Assembly: GCA_002862095.1 (NCBI GenBank)
Contig: PHSQ01000004.1
Span: forward strand, 120,261-184,260
Length of the DNA: 64,000 nucleotides
DNA from: Methylocystis sp. KS32
Lineage (GTDB): Bacteria > Pseudomonadota > Alphaproteobacteria > Rhizobiales > Beijerinckiaceae
Reading direction: 5' to 3'
Shown: positions 19,574-28,594 of the stretch, one piece after another
Position numbering within the stretch: the first letter of the stretch is position 1
Layout of the letters: each line of letters opens with the position of its first letter
Translations under genes and position numbers: made by a program
Notes under the pieces: model-generated
Databases searched by the model: none
What the model was told of the DNA's origin: nothing
Seen by the model: the letters and a program-made list of their open reading frames with translations, nothing else

Positions 19574-20008
19574 TCAATGTGCGCCCTCCGCCGGCCCCTT
19601 CGGGACGCGCGTCCAGATCTCGCTCCGACAAAGAAAGGCGATAAGGCACCCCGCGAGCGTCAATTGATTGGGCTTGTCGAGCGTGATCGTGCCGGAGTAA
19701 GTCTTCCCGTTCTGGGGATTGAAGAGATCGCCTTTCCATTGATTTGGAGCGGTCTTCCCGGCGTGGCGCAAAACAACGGCAGGCGGCGATCCGTCGGGCG
19801 CCGGAGCGACCCCGCGAGCGCAGAGCGCGCCGTCGCAGTCATAGAATTCCAGCTTTTCGCCGCTGGCGCCGCTACGCAGCCACACGCCATGAATCGCTTC
19901 AGCGGCGAGGCCCGGATTACAATTTAAAAGCGCGAGCAGGGCGACGACCATTGATTTTTTCATGCCAAAAAATCCCATTTTAGCGCGGTCGGGATAATTA
20001 AGACTCAT
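19574..20008 (-). CDS. DUF2147 family exported protein
   Basis: The protein of 144 residues has a secretion signal (MKKSMVVALLALLNCNPGLAA from codon 16) and the DUF2147 pattern: GVWLRSGASGEKLEFYDCDGALC, then NQWKGDLFNPQNGKTYSGTI and a C-terminal RSEIWTRV. DUF2147 proteins are small periplasmic beta-barrel-like proteins of unknown role. The start at 20008 overlaps the hpnN stop as ATGA and has GGAGAAGG nine bases upstream, so translation coupling with hpnN is likely. The inner ATG at 19963 would give a more usual signal peptide but lacks a ribosome site. The coupling suggests a role beside the hopanoid exporter, though that is inference. Confidence 0.8.
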   Translation of the reverse strand: MSLNYPDRAKMGFFGMKKSMVVALLALLNCNPGLAAEAIHGVWLRSGASGEKLEFYDCDGALCARGVAPAPDGSPPAVVLRHAGKTAPNQWKGDLFNPQNGKTYSGTITLDKPNQLTLAGCLIAFLCRSEIWTRVPKGPAEGAH

Positions 20009-22605
20009 CGTGGCGCGCCTTCTCCGGATACGCTGTCGACGCGCGGCGGGCCAAGAAACGCAGGCACGACCACGAACGCCGCGACCAAAGTGAAGAACAG
20101 CGAAATCGCCAGTAACTCCCCCATGCTGGCGGTGCCGGGATGACTGGAGAAATAAAGGCTCCCGAAAGCCGTTCCGGTCGTAAGCGAACTGAAAAAAATC
20201 GCGCGAGTGAGGCTCGACGCCAGCATATCCACGACGCCCTTCCGCCAGGCGATCACATAATAGATGTGAAATGCGACCCCTACGCCAAACATGAGCGGCA
20301 GTGCGATGATATTCGCGAAATTCAACGACATGCCAAGAGCGTCCGCCGCCTCGAGGCTCATTATTCCTGCGAGAACGAGAGGGCCGAGCGTCAGGGCGAC
20401 GTCGGTCGCCCGGCGCAAGGCGACGACAAGGATAATGAATATCGCGATGAAGGCATAGACCCCCGCCTGAATGAAGGCCTTCACGATAGATTTTCCGGCC
20501 GCCAGCACGCCGATCGGCGCTCCGCTGGCGTCCGGCGCGACTTTCTCGACGGCTTCCGCGAAGGCTGTGAGAACATCGAGGCTGTTGCTGTTCCCTTTGG
20601 GCGCGGCTTCGACTCGATATTGCCCGGTCGCGGACACCCAATCCTGCTTGATGTCCGCTGGCAGATTTTCAAGCGTGACCCGTTTGGCTTGAAGCGCCTC
20701 CCGCAATTGCCCCAGCATTCGCCGGAAATCGCCAAATGCGGCGACACGCGCGTTCCCCCGGACTTGCGCGTCGGATTCCGCAAGCGACTCCAGGGCGTCC
20801 GCGAAGCGGGCCACCGAGGGCGCGATATTCCGTCCCCCCATGCGGCGCAGGGAAGCGGCGCCCTGAATCAAGGCGTTTACGGTTTCTGCGTCGGTGGGCG
20901 CCGGTTCCGCCTTAGGGTAGACGACGTCATGCAGTTCCGCGGCGGCGTCCTCTATCAGCGGCAGTTTCTCGTCTTGGTTTTCGGGGATGAATGTTTCCAC
21001 CGTGGTCACGCGATCGACCTGCGGAAGCGCAGAGAGTTTACGGGCGAGGTCTTGCGCCGTCTCCGCCGATGGCGCGAGAGCCTCGAGCGTATTGATCGCG
21101 GTCTTGGGATCTTTCGACAGATCGATGAACGTCGCCACCGACTCAACATTCTGGTCGCGAAGATCCATCGGGTTCGAGTCGAAGGAGAGATGGAAGAGAT
21201 AAGGCCCTCCCGCGACAGCCGCCGTCACGGCCGAGGCGATGATCAGCGCCCGATGTCGGGCGATCCAGTGGTCTATCGAAGCCAGGGAGGCCGTCTCCAA
21301 GGGCAGGCGCTCCGCGCGGGGATTGAGCAATTTGATCAGGGCCGGCAGAAAGGTCAGCGTGGTGACATAGGCGATGATCATGCCGCATCCGGCGATCAAT
21401 CCGAGTTCCGCCACCCCCCGAAATTCGGTTGGCAGGAAGCAAAAGAAGCCGGCCAGAAGCGACACCGCCGCTAGAGTCAAGGACACGCCGATTTCGCGCG
21501 TGGCGCTTAGCAAGGCGCCGTCAAGATCGCCCCCCTTGTGACGTTCATGGCGATAGCGGGTGGCGAATTGAATGCCGAAATCGACCCCGAGCCCTATGAA
21601 GAGCGCCGCGAAAGCCACGGATATCAGGTTGAAGCGTCCGATCAGAATAATGCCGAGACCAGCCGTTATCGCCAGACCGGCGAGAAGCGTGGCGAGGACC
21701 GCGAAAATGAGCTTGGGAGAACGCATGGCCATGAACAGGATAAGGGTGACGATCAGGAGCGTGATCGCCAGACTCGGCCCCATATTTTCGGAAATCGTCG
21801 CGAATTCGTCATCCGAGAGCGCCGCCTGGCCCGTCAGCCGAAACCTGACGCCATGAGCCGCGTTCAGATTCAGTTTGGCCGCCATGTTTCGCACCAATTC
21901 AATGGCGTCCTGGCCGGGTTGCAAGGCGGAGAAATCGAGCACCGGCTTGATCAATATGATCCGACGCGGATCGGTCGAGGCGGCGGCGGGCGCTTCGGCC
22001 TTTCCGCCGGAGAGGAGCCTGTCCCAGGAGACGCGAGCTGGTTCGCCGACCAAAACGTTTTCGAACGCTGTCGAAAACTCGTCGAGGCCTGCGGAATACA
22101 TTGCAAGGCCGCGTTCATTATGCTCGACCTGCTTGTAATTCTTGACTAGCGCCGCGCTCAGGCCTCGGAGCGAGGGATCTTCGGCTAGGGGCTGAAGTAT
22201 GTCGCGTTGGCCGACAAGCATCCCTAATTTGTGCTGGAGATCGTCCGTGCTGAGAAACAAGAGGCCATTGGCGTGAAAAAATTGATTATCGTCCGGGCGC
22301 CAGGAGCGGGAAATCAGCGGGGCGCCCTGCAAGGCGTCATTCAGCTTCGTCGCTGATTCCTCGGCTTTTTCCGCCGTATTCGCATCGATAACCGCGATGA
22401 TGAGGTTATCCAGCTGAGGAAAGGCCCTGTAGAGCTGCGCTTCATTGTGACGCCACGGAATTTTCTCCGAGAACAGATTCTCGGTGTCGGTGTCTATAGC
22501 AAAATAGACGGACGTATAATAGACACCGAACCCAGTCAAAACGAGGAAAATTAGGACGATGGTCTTTGGCCAACTCAAACATAAGCCAACTATTTTCTCA
22601 AGCAT
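20005..22605 (-). CDS. hpnN: Hopanoid RND transporter
   Basis: This 866-residue MMPL/RND-superfamily protein is HpnN, which moves hopanoids to the outer membrane. It starts with one membrane helix (TIVLIFLVLTGFGVYY) followed by a large periplasmic loop (DTDTENLFSEKIPW), then a cluster of helices, a second periplasmic loop and a second helix cluster, the two-fold repeat of the family. Characteristic parts are GLGVDFGIQFATRYRHER with the conserved Asp in helix 4, and the matching FGVGVAFHIYYVIAWR in the second half. A GAGGA sits eight bases before the ATG. Other hpn genes are absent here. Confidence 0.9.
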   Translation of the reverse strand: MLEKIVGLCLSWPKTIVLIFLVLTGFGVYYTSVYFAIDTDTENLFSEKIPWRHNEAQLYRAFPQLDNLIIAVIDANTAEKAEESATKLNDALQGAPLISRSWRPDDNQFFHANGLLFLSTDDLQHKLGMLVGQRDILQPLAEDPSLRGLSAALVKNYKQVEHNERGLAMYSAGLDEFSTAFENVLVGEPARVSWDRLLSGGKAEAPAAASTDPRRIILIKPVLDFSALQPGQDAIELVRNMAAKLNLNAAHGVRFRLTGQAALSDDEFATISENMGPSLAITLLIVTLILFMAMRSPKLIFAVLATLLAGLAITAGLGIILIGRFNLISVAFAALFIGLGVDFGIQFATRYRHERHKGGDLDGALLSATREIGVSLTLAAVSLLAGFFCFLPTEFRGVAELGLIAGCGMIIAYVTTLTFLPALIKLLNPRAERLPLETASLASIDHWIARHRALIIASAVTAAVAGGPYLFHLSFDSNPMDLRDQNVESVATFIDLSKDPKTAINTLEALAPSAETAQDLARKLSALPQVDRVTTVETFIPENQDEKLPLIEDAAAELHDVVYPKAEPAPTDAETVNALIQGAASLRRMGGRNIAPSVARFADALESLAESDAQVRGNARVAAFGDFRRMLGQLREALQAKRVTLENLPADIKQDWVSATGQYRVEAAPKGNSNSLDVLTAFAEAVEKVAPDASGAPIGVLAAGKSIVKAFIQAGVYAFIAIFIILVVALRRATDVALTLGPLVLAGIMSLEAADALGMSLNFANIIALPLMFGVGVAFHIYYVIAWRKGVVDMLASSLTRAIFFSSLTTGTAFGSLYFSSHPGTASMGELLAISLFFTLVAAFVVVPAFLGPPRVDSVSGEGAPR

Positions 22606-22852
22606 CCATTCGTTCCTCGACGATCAACGTAACTATACGTTGTCACTGAGCAGCCTATTTGAGAAAGAGACTCGCTCTGCTGTCTTTGTTCCTCTCTATA
22701 CAGGGCTGCGCCATCGGCTCCAAATGCGTTTGCGCACTGTGGATGCGCGCAGCGGCAAGCGTTGGGCCTCCACTGTATTGGGAATCTGGTTAAAGACGGG
22801 GGGAAATTTGGAATAGGCCGTTTTGGCGGACGCCGTAAGCTGCGTCCGTCGC

Positions 22853-24148
22853 TTATTTTTTCGTCTGGGCGGCGTCGCGCAGCGCCTTTTCCAGAGAGCC
22901 GATCTTGGCTTTCTTGGGAGCCTCTTTCTTGTTCTGGGGCGATGAGCCGTCCTGTGCCTGTTCCGGTTCCTTATGCAGGCTTTGCCAATCGCGAACCGAC
23001 AGCTTGCCGGGAGTTTCCGGCGCGGACGCAAGCGCCGCCACGGCGTCAGCCGCCTTCCCGGTCGCGGGCATTACCGTCTTGCCGGCGTCCGACATCGTTG
23101 ACTTAACAGCGGATGGGCTCACCCTATCCCTCGACGCGAGCTTGGCTCTGCCCTTGCCGCTCGCAGCCGTCGCTTTTTCCTCGAGCGCGATTTCGGTCGG
23201 AGGCACGAGCGCCTCGGGGCGGCTGACTTCCGCTATACGAGAAGAGAAATAAGGATGCTGCCCGCCGTCCTGATAGACCAGCCGCACGGGCTTGATGGTT
23301 TGGGATAACTCGGCGATCTTGGCGTTATCCTGAGCTTCTTTTTCGTGAACCGCTTGGGCGATTTGCGGGTCTTCCTTCAGCGGCGGGCAGGCGGCCGCCG
23401 GATCGAGGCCATGGCCGTTCGCGGGAACGGCGTCGAAGACATAGCGCTTGCCGCAGACCCCAACTATGGGCTCGCGTTTGGTGACCTCGAAATGGTCGTT
23501 GCCTTCCTTGAGTTGCTTCCAGAAAGCGATGTTCTCGTCCAGCCGGTGCTTGGCCAGATTTTCGGCGTTCATGTGGAAAGGATAGGACTGCATCTGCACG
23601 GCGTTCTGGCCGTTGTTCAGCGAGGTGCGCACAATCGCGTAAATTTCCGCGATTTGCTTATCCGTCATGGAGAAACAGCCCATCGACGAGCAGACGCCGT
23701 GGACCATGATCGTGCCGCCAGTGCGGCCCCATGCGCGATCGAACGCGTTCGGATAGCCTACGTTGAAGGACAGATAATACGAGGAGTTTGGATTGAGCTG
23801 ACCGGGAGCGATCGAATAGAAGCCCTCCGGAACCTGCCGGTCGCCTTCGCGAGTCTTGGGGCCGAGTTGTCCGGACCAACGGCACATGGGGTAGGTCTTA
23901 ACATGGGCGTAGGTCCCGTCGGGACGCATCTTCCAGACCTCGAGCTCGGCCTCCTTCTTGAAAGCGCGAATGAGAGTTGGAGCTTCCTTGTTGCTGCCCG
24001 CCTGTTCCATGAGCGCGACGGTTTCCGGTGGGATCGGCGCCATCGCGCGCTGGGAGAGCGAACTTCCCTCTTCGCAAGCCGAAAGAGTCGCCGCGGCCGA
24101 TATCAGGCCCAAGCTGGCGAACAACCGAAAGGGACGACTAAGCGACAT
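22853..24148 (-). CDS. Lipoprotein L,D-transpeptidase (YkuD domain, YafK-like)
   Basis: The 431-residue protein begins with a lipoprotein signal whose lipobox is LSAC (Cys25). A YkuD catalytic domain follows at about residues 55-235, with the motif H150-GVCSSMG-Cys158-FSM, matching HGxxxxxGCxSM with the nucleophilic cysteine intact. The position resembles YafK/DpaA-type enzymes. A long Lys/Ala-rich C-terminal tail (about 300-431) has no recognisable domain. I use the ATG at 24148, preceded by AAGGAG, rather than the frame start at 24232, because it places the signal peptide at the N-terminus. It should act on peptidoglycan at the cell envelope, either cross-linking or releasing attached lipoproteins. 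Confidence 0.85.
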   Translation of the reverse strand: MSLSRPFRLFASLGLISAAATLSACEEGSSLSQRAMAPIPPETVALMEQAGSNKEAPTLIRAFKKEAELEVWKMRPDGTYAHVKTYPMCRWSGQLGPKTREGDRQVPEGFYSIAPGQLNPNSSYYLSFNVGYPNAFDRAWGRTGGTIMVHGVCSSMGCFSMTDKQIAEIYAIVRTSLNNGQNAVQMQSYPFHMNAENLAKHRLDENIAFWKQLKEGNDHFEVTKREPIVGVCGKRYVFDAVPANGHGLDPAAACPPLKEDPQIAQAVHEKEAQDNAKIAELSQTIKPVRLVYQDGGQHPYFSSRIAEVSRPEALVPPTEIALEEKATAASGKGRAKLASRDRVSPSAVKSTMSDAGKTVMPATGKAADAVAALASAPETPGKLSVRDWQSLHKEPEQAQDGSSPQNKKEAPKKAKIGSLEKALRDAAQTKK

Positions 24149-24322
24149 GCGGGCTACGCTCCTTGACGCAATTCTTGCGTCGGCGACACCATGAAAACCA
24201 AGGATTAGTGTAACACCAACTTCACCATTCAACGCAGAATTACCGCCACAAAGTAACCAAAGAATTTAGACGATTCCGTGTCCTCAATTTACGATTAACG
24301 CCGGCCGCGCCGAAGGAGTGGG

Positions 24323-25276
24323 CTATAATTTCCGACCCATCGCCATGAATTTATCCGCCCTGAGGTTTTGAATCTGCTCGCGCGAGAAAGTCGTGAGGCT
24401 CGACAGTTCATGGTGGATCGCTTCGCCCACCGCCGCGATGGCGTTCTCGGGGTCGCGATGCGCGCCTCCGGCGGGCTCCGCGATGATCACGTCGATAATG
24501 CCGAATTTCAAAAGATCTTGCGCCGTGATCTTCATGCTGGTCGCCGCCTCTTGCGCTTTTCCGGCGTCTCGCCAGAGGATTGAAGCGGAGGCCTCCGGAG
24601 ACGCCACGGTGTAGACCGCATGCTCCAGCATCAGCACCCTGTTGCTGGCGGCGATGGCGATGGCGCCGCCCGAGCCGCCTTCGCCGAGAATCACGGCCAC
24701 ATTGGGCACTCCGAGCCGCAGCGAAATGTCGGTCGAGCGTGCGATAGCCTCGGCCTGCCCGCGCTCCTCGGCGTCGATGCCGGGAAAAGCGCCTGCCGTG
24801 TCCACCAGGGAGATCACCGGAATGTCGAACCGGTCGGCGAGGTCCATCAACCGGGCGGCCTTGCGATAACCCTCCGGCCGAGCCATGCCGAAATTATGCC
24901 GCAGACGGCTTTGTGTATTCGAGCCCTTCTCCTGACCCATCACGCACACGGGCTGGCCCCGGAATCGTCCGAAGCCGCCGACGACCGCTTCGTCTTCGCC
25001 AAAGGCGCGGTCGCCCGCGAGCGGCGTGAAATCTGTCACGAGTTGGCGAACATAGTCCGAGAAATGCGGGCGCTCCTGGTGTCGAGCCACCTGAATCTTT
25101 TGCCACGGCGTGAGCGTCGCGTAGAGTTCGACCAGCGCTTTGGAGGCCTTGGCCTCCAGCTTGTTCAATTCGTCGGATATGGATACCGCGTCGCCCTTGC
25201 TCGCGAGCTGACGGAGCTCCTCGACTTTGGTTTCAAGTTCGGCGACCGGTTTTTCGAAGTCGAGATAGGCGCGCAT
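24323..25276 (-). CDS. accA: Acetyl-CoA carboxylase carboxyltransferase subunit alpha
   Basis: AccA pairs with AccD to transfer CO2 from biotin-BCCP to acetyl-CoA, forming malonyl-CoA. The start MRAYLDFEKPVAELE and the motifs HFGMARPEGYRKAARLM, DTAGAFPGIDAEERGQAEAIA and GEGGSGGAIAIA are all diagnostic. The ATG at 25276 gives 317 residues and matches the family N-terminus; a TTG four codons earlier is an alternative, and neither has a clear Shine-Dalgarno. The gene stands alone. It depends on biotin, whose synthesis genes lie at 4-7 kb in the window. Confidence 0.95.
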   Translation of the reverse strand: MRAYLDFEKPVAELETKVEELRQLASKGDAVSISDELNKLEAKASKALVELYATLTPWQKIQVARHQERPHFSDYVRQLVTDFTPLAGDRAFGEDEAVVGGFGRFRGQPVCVMGQEKGSNTQSRLRHNFGMARPEGYRKAARLMDLADRFDIPVISLVDTAGAFPGIDAEERGQAEAIARSTDISLRLGVPNVAVILGEGGSGGAIAIAASNRVLMLEHAVYTVASPEASASILWRDAGKAQEAATSMKITAQDLLKFGIIDVIIAEPAGGAHRDPENAIAAVGEAIHHELSSLTTFSREQIQNLRADKFMAMGRKL

Positions 25277-25407
25277 GGGCGTTTTCAAGGCTTTTTTTTC
25301 TGGAGTGAGTTTCAGCTTGCCGCGAGCGCGCGGAAACTGGCTGTATCATGACGGGAAGTCAAGCCGCCGCGCAGGGGCCAATGAATCGGGGGGAAAAGGA
25401 CTAACCC

Positions 25408-25821
25408 ATGATAGGTTTAAGGAGATCGCGAGCAAGCTTTACAGGCGTTTTAGCTCTATTCGCCACCGGAAGCTTCGCCTCGGAATGCCCGGATCAATCG
25501 CAACCTGGGCTGGAACAATGCGCCGCCGCTGATTACGCCAAGGCCGACGAGGCGCTCAACCGCGCCTTCAAGAAGGTCCAGCAAAGGCTAAAGGACGATG
25601 GCGCGGCGGACGCCTTATTTATCAAGGCGCAAAAAGCCTGGTTAGTCTTTCGCGACGCGGAATGTGGATTCGACGCCTCCGCCGCAACCGGCGGGTCGAT
25701 TTATCCGATGATTCACCTGCTTTGTCTGGGGAAGATCACGGCTGAACGCGCCAAGCGATTGCAGGATTATTTGCGCTGCGAAGAAGGCGATCTTTCCTGT
25801 CCGCTGCCCCCAAAACAATAG
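25408..25821 (+). CDS. LprI-like (DUF1311) exported protein
   Basis: The protein of 137 residues has a basic start and hydrophobic core ending FATGSFASECPDQ, a likely signal peptide. The mature part matches the DUF1311/LprI domain: QCAAADYAKADEALNRAFKK, then FIKAQKAWLVFRDAEC and late cysteines. Members inhibit lysozyme in some bacteria, but most are uncharacterised; three or four conserved cysteines suggest disulfides in the periplasm. It ends 16 bp before the alpha/beta hydrolase gene on the same strand, so the two may be co-transcribed. Confidence 0.82.
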   Translation: MIGLRRSRASFTGVLALFATGSFASECPDQSQPGLEQCAAADYAKADEALNRAFKKVQQRLKDDGAADALFIKAQKAWLVFRDAECGFDASAATGGSIYPMIHLLCLGKITAERAKRLQDYLRCEEGDLSCPLPPKQ

Positions 25822-25837
25822 CCTTCGAGGACAAAAC

Positions 25838-26713
25838 ATGACCGAACCCTGCTGCGAACGCCAAAGCCGTTTTTTCCATTCTTCTGACGGGCTTCGGCTT
25901 CATTATTTCGACTGGCCCGGCCCGCGGAATGGTCTTTCTCCCGTTGTTTGCTTGCCCGGATTGACGCGTCCGGCGGATGATTTCGAAATGATGGCGCCCG
26001 CTCTTGTAAAAGAGGGTCGGCGAGTTCTGGCGCTGGATCATCGAGGGCGGGGCGCCTCGCAATGGGATAGCGACTGGAAGCATTACGATCTCGACGTCGA
26101 GCAAGACGACGTCATGCGCTTCCTCTCCGACGCAGGCGTTGCGAGCGCGGTTTTCGTGGGAACGTCGCGCGGCGGCCTGCATACGATGCGTCTCGCCAAG
26201 GCGTTTCCGGGCCTCGTACGCGCCGCCGTGCTGAACGACATTGGCCCGGACCTCGCCATTCAAGGCTTGATGGCGATAAAGCGTTATGTCGGAAAATTGC
26301 CCCGGCTCGCGACGATCGAAGACGCCATCGGCCTTATGCGCCTTACCGCCGGGGAGCGTTTCCCCTCCGTCACCGCGCAGGAATGGGCGGCATATGCGCG
26401 CCATACCTTCGAGGAAAAAAATGGCGCGGTGTCCCTGCGCTATGATCCCGCGCTCGCGCATACGCTCGATGGCGTCGGCGAGGACATGGAGCCTTACGAT
26501 TTCTGGGAGGGTTTCGAGGCGCTCGCGCGTGGTCCGCTGCTCACGTTGCGCGGGGAGCGCTCCGACATCCTGACCCCGGAGATTTTGAAGCGCATGGCCG
26601 AGCGGGCGCCGGGCATGAAGCAGCACACGGTTTTGGGTCAGGCCCACGCGCCTCTGCTGCTCGACGCCCCGACGATAGCCGTCGTCGCGGAATTCATTCG
26701 CGACGCCCCGTAA
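25838..26713 (+). CDS. Alpha/beta-fold hydrolase
   Basis: This 291-residue protein has the canonical fold marks: the oxyanion segment VVCLPGLTRPADDF, LALDHRGRGAS, nucleophile Ser110 in VGTSRGGLHT, an acid-bearing GERSDILTPE strand and the histidine of GQAHAPLLLD. No signal peptide is present, so it is probably cytoplasmic. The overall pattern is that of small-ester hydrolases or lactonases; substrate is not predictable. It follows the LprI-like gene by 16 bp and is followed by a non-coding stretch with a micro-ORF. Confidence 0.88.
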   Translation: MTEPCCERQSRFFHSSDGLRLHYFDWPGPRNGLSPVVCLPGLTRPADDFEMMAPALVKEGRRVLALDHRGRGASQWDSDWKHYDLDVEQDDVMRFLSDAGVASAVFVGTSRGGLHTMRLAKAFPGLVRAAVLNDIGPDLAIQGLMAIKRYVGKLPRLATIEDAIGLMRLTAGERFPSVTAQEWAAYARHTFEEKNGAVSLRYDPALAHTLDGVGEDMEPYDFWEGFEALARGPLLTLRGERSDILTPEILKRMAERAPGMKQHTVLGQAHAPLLLDAPTIAVVAEFIRDAP

Positions 26714-26857
26714 CGGCGCGCGGGTTTATCCTTTCGGCGCGTGGATTGAATCTGGAGGCGCCCGCGGCCGAAAATGTCAAGCTCGGATAGTACGTATCGC
26801 TGTCATCCGAATGTCATATAGCCTTCGCGTCAGTCGGCTAGGGAGTGGAAGCTGCCT

Positions 26858-26935
26858 ATGGCATGGGGGCTGACGCTGCGCTGCGCCATTTTCATCTCGG
26901 GCTCGCTCTACTTCATACTAAGCCGTGTGATGTAA
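26858..26935 (+). CDS. Putative 25-residue membrane microprotein
   Basis: An ATG at 26858, preceded by GTGGAAG six bases away, opens MAWGLTLRCAIFISGSLYFI followed by LSRVM and a TAA. The peptide is one hydrophobic helix with a short basic element and would span the membrane once. A strong Rho-independent terminator begins 22 bases after the stop, so this stretch looks like a self-contained transcription unit. No homologue is known to me. It could instead be a small RNA with an accidental frame; the terminator supports either reading. Confidence 0.45.
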   Translation: MAWGLTLRCAIFISGSLYFILSRVM

Positions 26936-26956
26936 GAGACGGACCCGACCCCATAT

Positions 26957-26983
26957 GCGCCGGGCGAGGAGCCCGGCGCTTTT
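26957..26983 (+). terminator. Rho-independent terminator
   Basis: A perfect nine-base stem GCGCCGGGC / GCCCGGCGC closes a five-base loop GAGGA and is followed by TTTT. It lies just after the 25-codon micro-ORF and ends either that unit or a longer transcript from the hydrolase gene. Confidence 0.85.
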
Positions 26984-27140
26984 GCGCCTCATCGTCGCCT
27001 TTCCAGGAAAAATCGGTTGCTTCGCCAATTCGGGCGGTAACAAATGGCGCCTTCCCCCTATCCAGCGCTCTTTCTCTGCAATATACCGGGCGACGAGAGG
27101 TTTCCGGCCCTTGGGCCATAGACACGGATCGTTTTCAGCC

Positions 27141-27398
27141 ATGTCCGAGCACTCCACGCCCCACTATCATAACCAGCCCGGCGTTTCCCAAGTCCGCGTC
27201 GGAGCCAAAGAGTTCATGTGCGTGGGGGCGCTGCCGCCCTTCGACCATCCTCACGTCTTCCTCGATATGGGCGCCTCGAACGAGGCGGTTTGCCCTTATT
27301 GCTCGACCCATTTCGTCTATGACGCTTCTCTGCATGGCGGCGTCGATCCCGCCGAATGCCTCTACACGCCTCCGGAGCCGGCGATCGCAACGCCGTGA
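27141..27398 (+). CDS. Small zinc-finger protein (NDUFS6-type domain)
   Basis: This 85-residue protein contains EFMCVGALPPFDHPHVFLDM, then AVCPYCSTHFVYD. The Cys, the His pair and the C-P-Y-C knuckle match the zinc-finger domain shared by bacterial small proteins and the mitochondrial complex I subunit NDUFS6. It is probably cytoplasmic and binds one zinc. The ATG at 27141 is chosen because upstream codons run back through the terminator region. Its stop overlaps the GTG start of the monooxygenase gene (GTGA), so the two proteins are made together. Confidence 0.85.
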   Translation: MSEHSTPHYHNQPGVSQVRVGAKEFMCVGALPPFDHPHVFLDMGASNEAVCPYCSTHFVYDASLHGGVDPAECLYTPPEPAIATP

Positions 27399-28594
27399 CG
27401 GGGCCGAATGGCGGTCGCCCGCCAGTCGTGGTGGCGGGCGCGGGCATAGGCGGCTTGACGGCGGCGCTATGTCTGGCCCGCGCCGGCCAGACGGTTGTCA
27501 CTCTCGAACGCGCTCCCGTTATCGAGGAAGTCGGGGCTGGGTTGCAGATCGCGCCCAACGCGGGGCGGATTCTTCAGAGTCTCGGGCTGACGGATGCGCT
27601 GGACGTCGCGAGCCTGCGGCCAGAAGCGATAAACATTCGGAGGGTTCGCGGCGGAGAGCTTCTCGCGCGTCTCCCGCTTGCGGAGGCGAAGGACCGCTGG
27701 GGCGCGCCTTTCCGCCTGTTCCATAGGGCCGACTTGCAGCGGCTTTTGCTTGAGGCCGCCCAACGGCACGGTTCGATTTCCGTCGTAGCCGGCGCTCGAG
27801 TGGGGGATTTCGAGGAAGACGGCGGCGCCGTTTATATGCGCGTGCACAAGGCCGACGGAGCGGAGGACATGGAAGCCTCGGCTCTCGTCGGCGCGGACGG
27901 CGTGCGCTCGTCTGTGCGCGACTTTCTGGCCCGCGATCCCAAGGACGCGCCCGTTTACTCCGGCCATACCGCCTGGCGCGCGATCGTGCCGGCGGAATCG
28001 GCCCCCGCCAAATTGCGCCTGCGCGAGACGCAGCTTTGGCTCGGCGAGGGCGCTCATGTTGTGCATTACCCGTTGCGAGACGCCTCGATCGTTAGCGCCG
28101 TGGTCATTATCGAGGATGGGCGACGCCGGGAGCCGCCGGGCGAGCCCGCTTTTGCCGAGGGTTCGGCGTTGATCCGGCGCGCTGGCTTCGCCGGCTGCGC
28201 GTCCGACCTTAGAGATCTGATCGAGGCTGGAGCCTCCTGGCGACGCTGGCCGCTTTTCGGTCGTCCCGCGCTTCGACGTTGGAGCCAGGGCGTGGTGACA
28301 TTGCTTGGCGACGCCGCGCACCCGATGTTACCCTTTTTGGCGCAGGGCGCGGCGCAGGCGATCGAAGACGCTCATGCGCTCGGCGGAGCCTTCGCGTGCG
28401 GGGCGTCGCCAGAAAACGCCATCAAGACCTATGAGCGCGCGCGGATGGAACGGGCGAACAAAGTCCAGCGGGCTTCGCGCCGGCAGGGGGACTATTTTCA
28501 TGCCGGCTTCCCGCTGGCCCAGGTCCGGGATATCGCGATGCGGACTTTGGGAGGGCAGGGGATGCTGACGCGCAACGCATGGCTTTACCGCTGA
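27395..28594 (+). CDS. FAD-dependent aromatic-type monooxygenase
   Basis: This 399-residue flavoprotein monooxygenase of the UbiH/salicylate-hydroxylase type has the N-terminal dinucleotide fold VVAGAGIGGLTAALCLARAG, a central ADGVRSSVRDFL (the DG motif) and the second FAD motif LLGDAAHPMLPFLAQGA followed by AIEDA. The substrate is not evident. The GTG at 27395 overlaps the stop of the zinc-finger gene; this order is frequent in alphaproteobacteria. Its 3' end overlaps the convergent TMEM175-like gene by ten bases. Confidence 0.88.
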   Translation: MTGPNGGRPPVVVAGAGIGGLTAALCLARAGQTVVTLERAPVIEEVGAGLQIAPNAGRILQSLGLTDALDVASLRPEAINIRRVRGGELLARLPLAEAKDRWGAPFRLFHRADLQRLLLEAAQRHGSISVVAGARVGDFEEDGGAVYMRVHKADGAEDMEASALVGADGVRSSVRDFLARDPKDAPVYSGHTAWRAIVPAESAPAKLRLRETQLWLGEGAHVVHYPLRDASIVSAVVIIEDGRRREPPGEPAFAEGSALIRRAGFAGCASDLRDLIEAGASWRRWPLFGRPALRRWSQGVVTLLGDAAHPMLPFLAQGAAQAIEDAHALGGAFACGASPENAIKTYERARMERANKVQRASRRQGDYFHAGFPLAQVRDIAMRTLGGQGMLTRNAWLYR

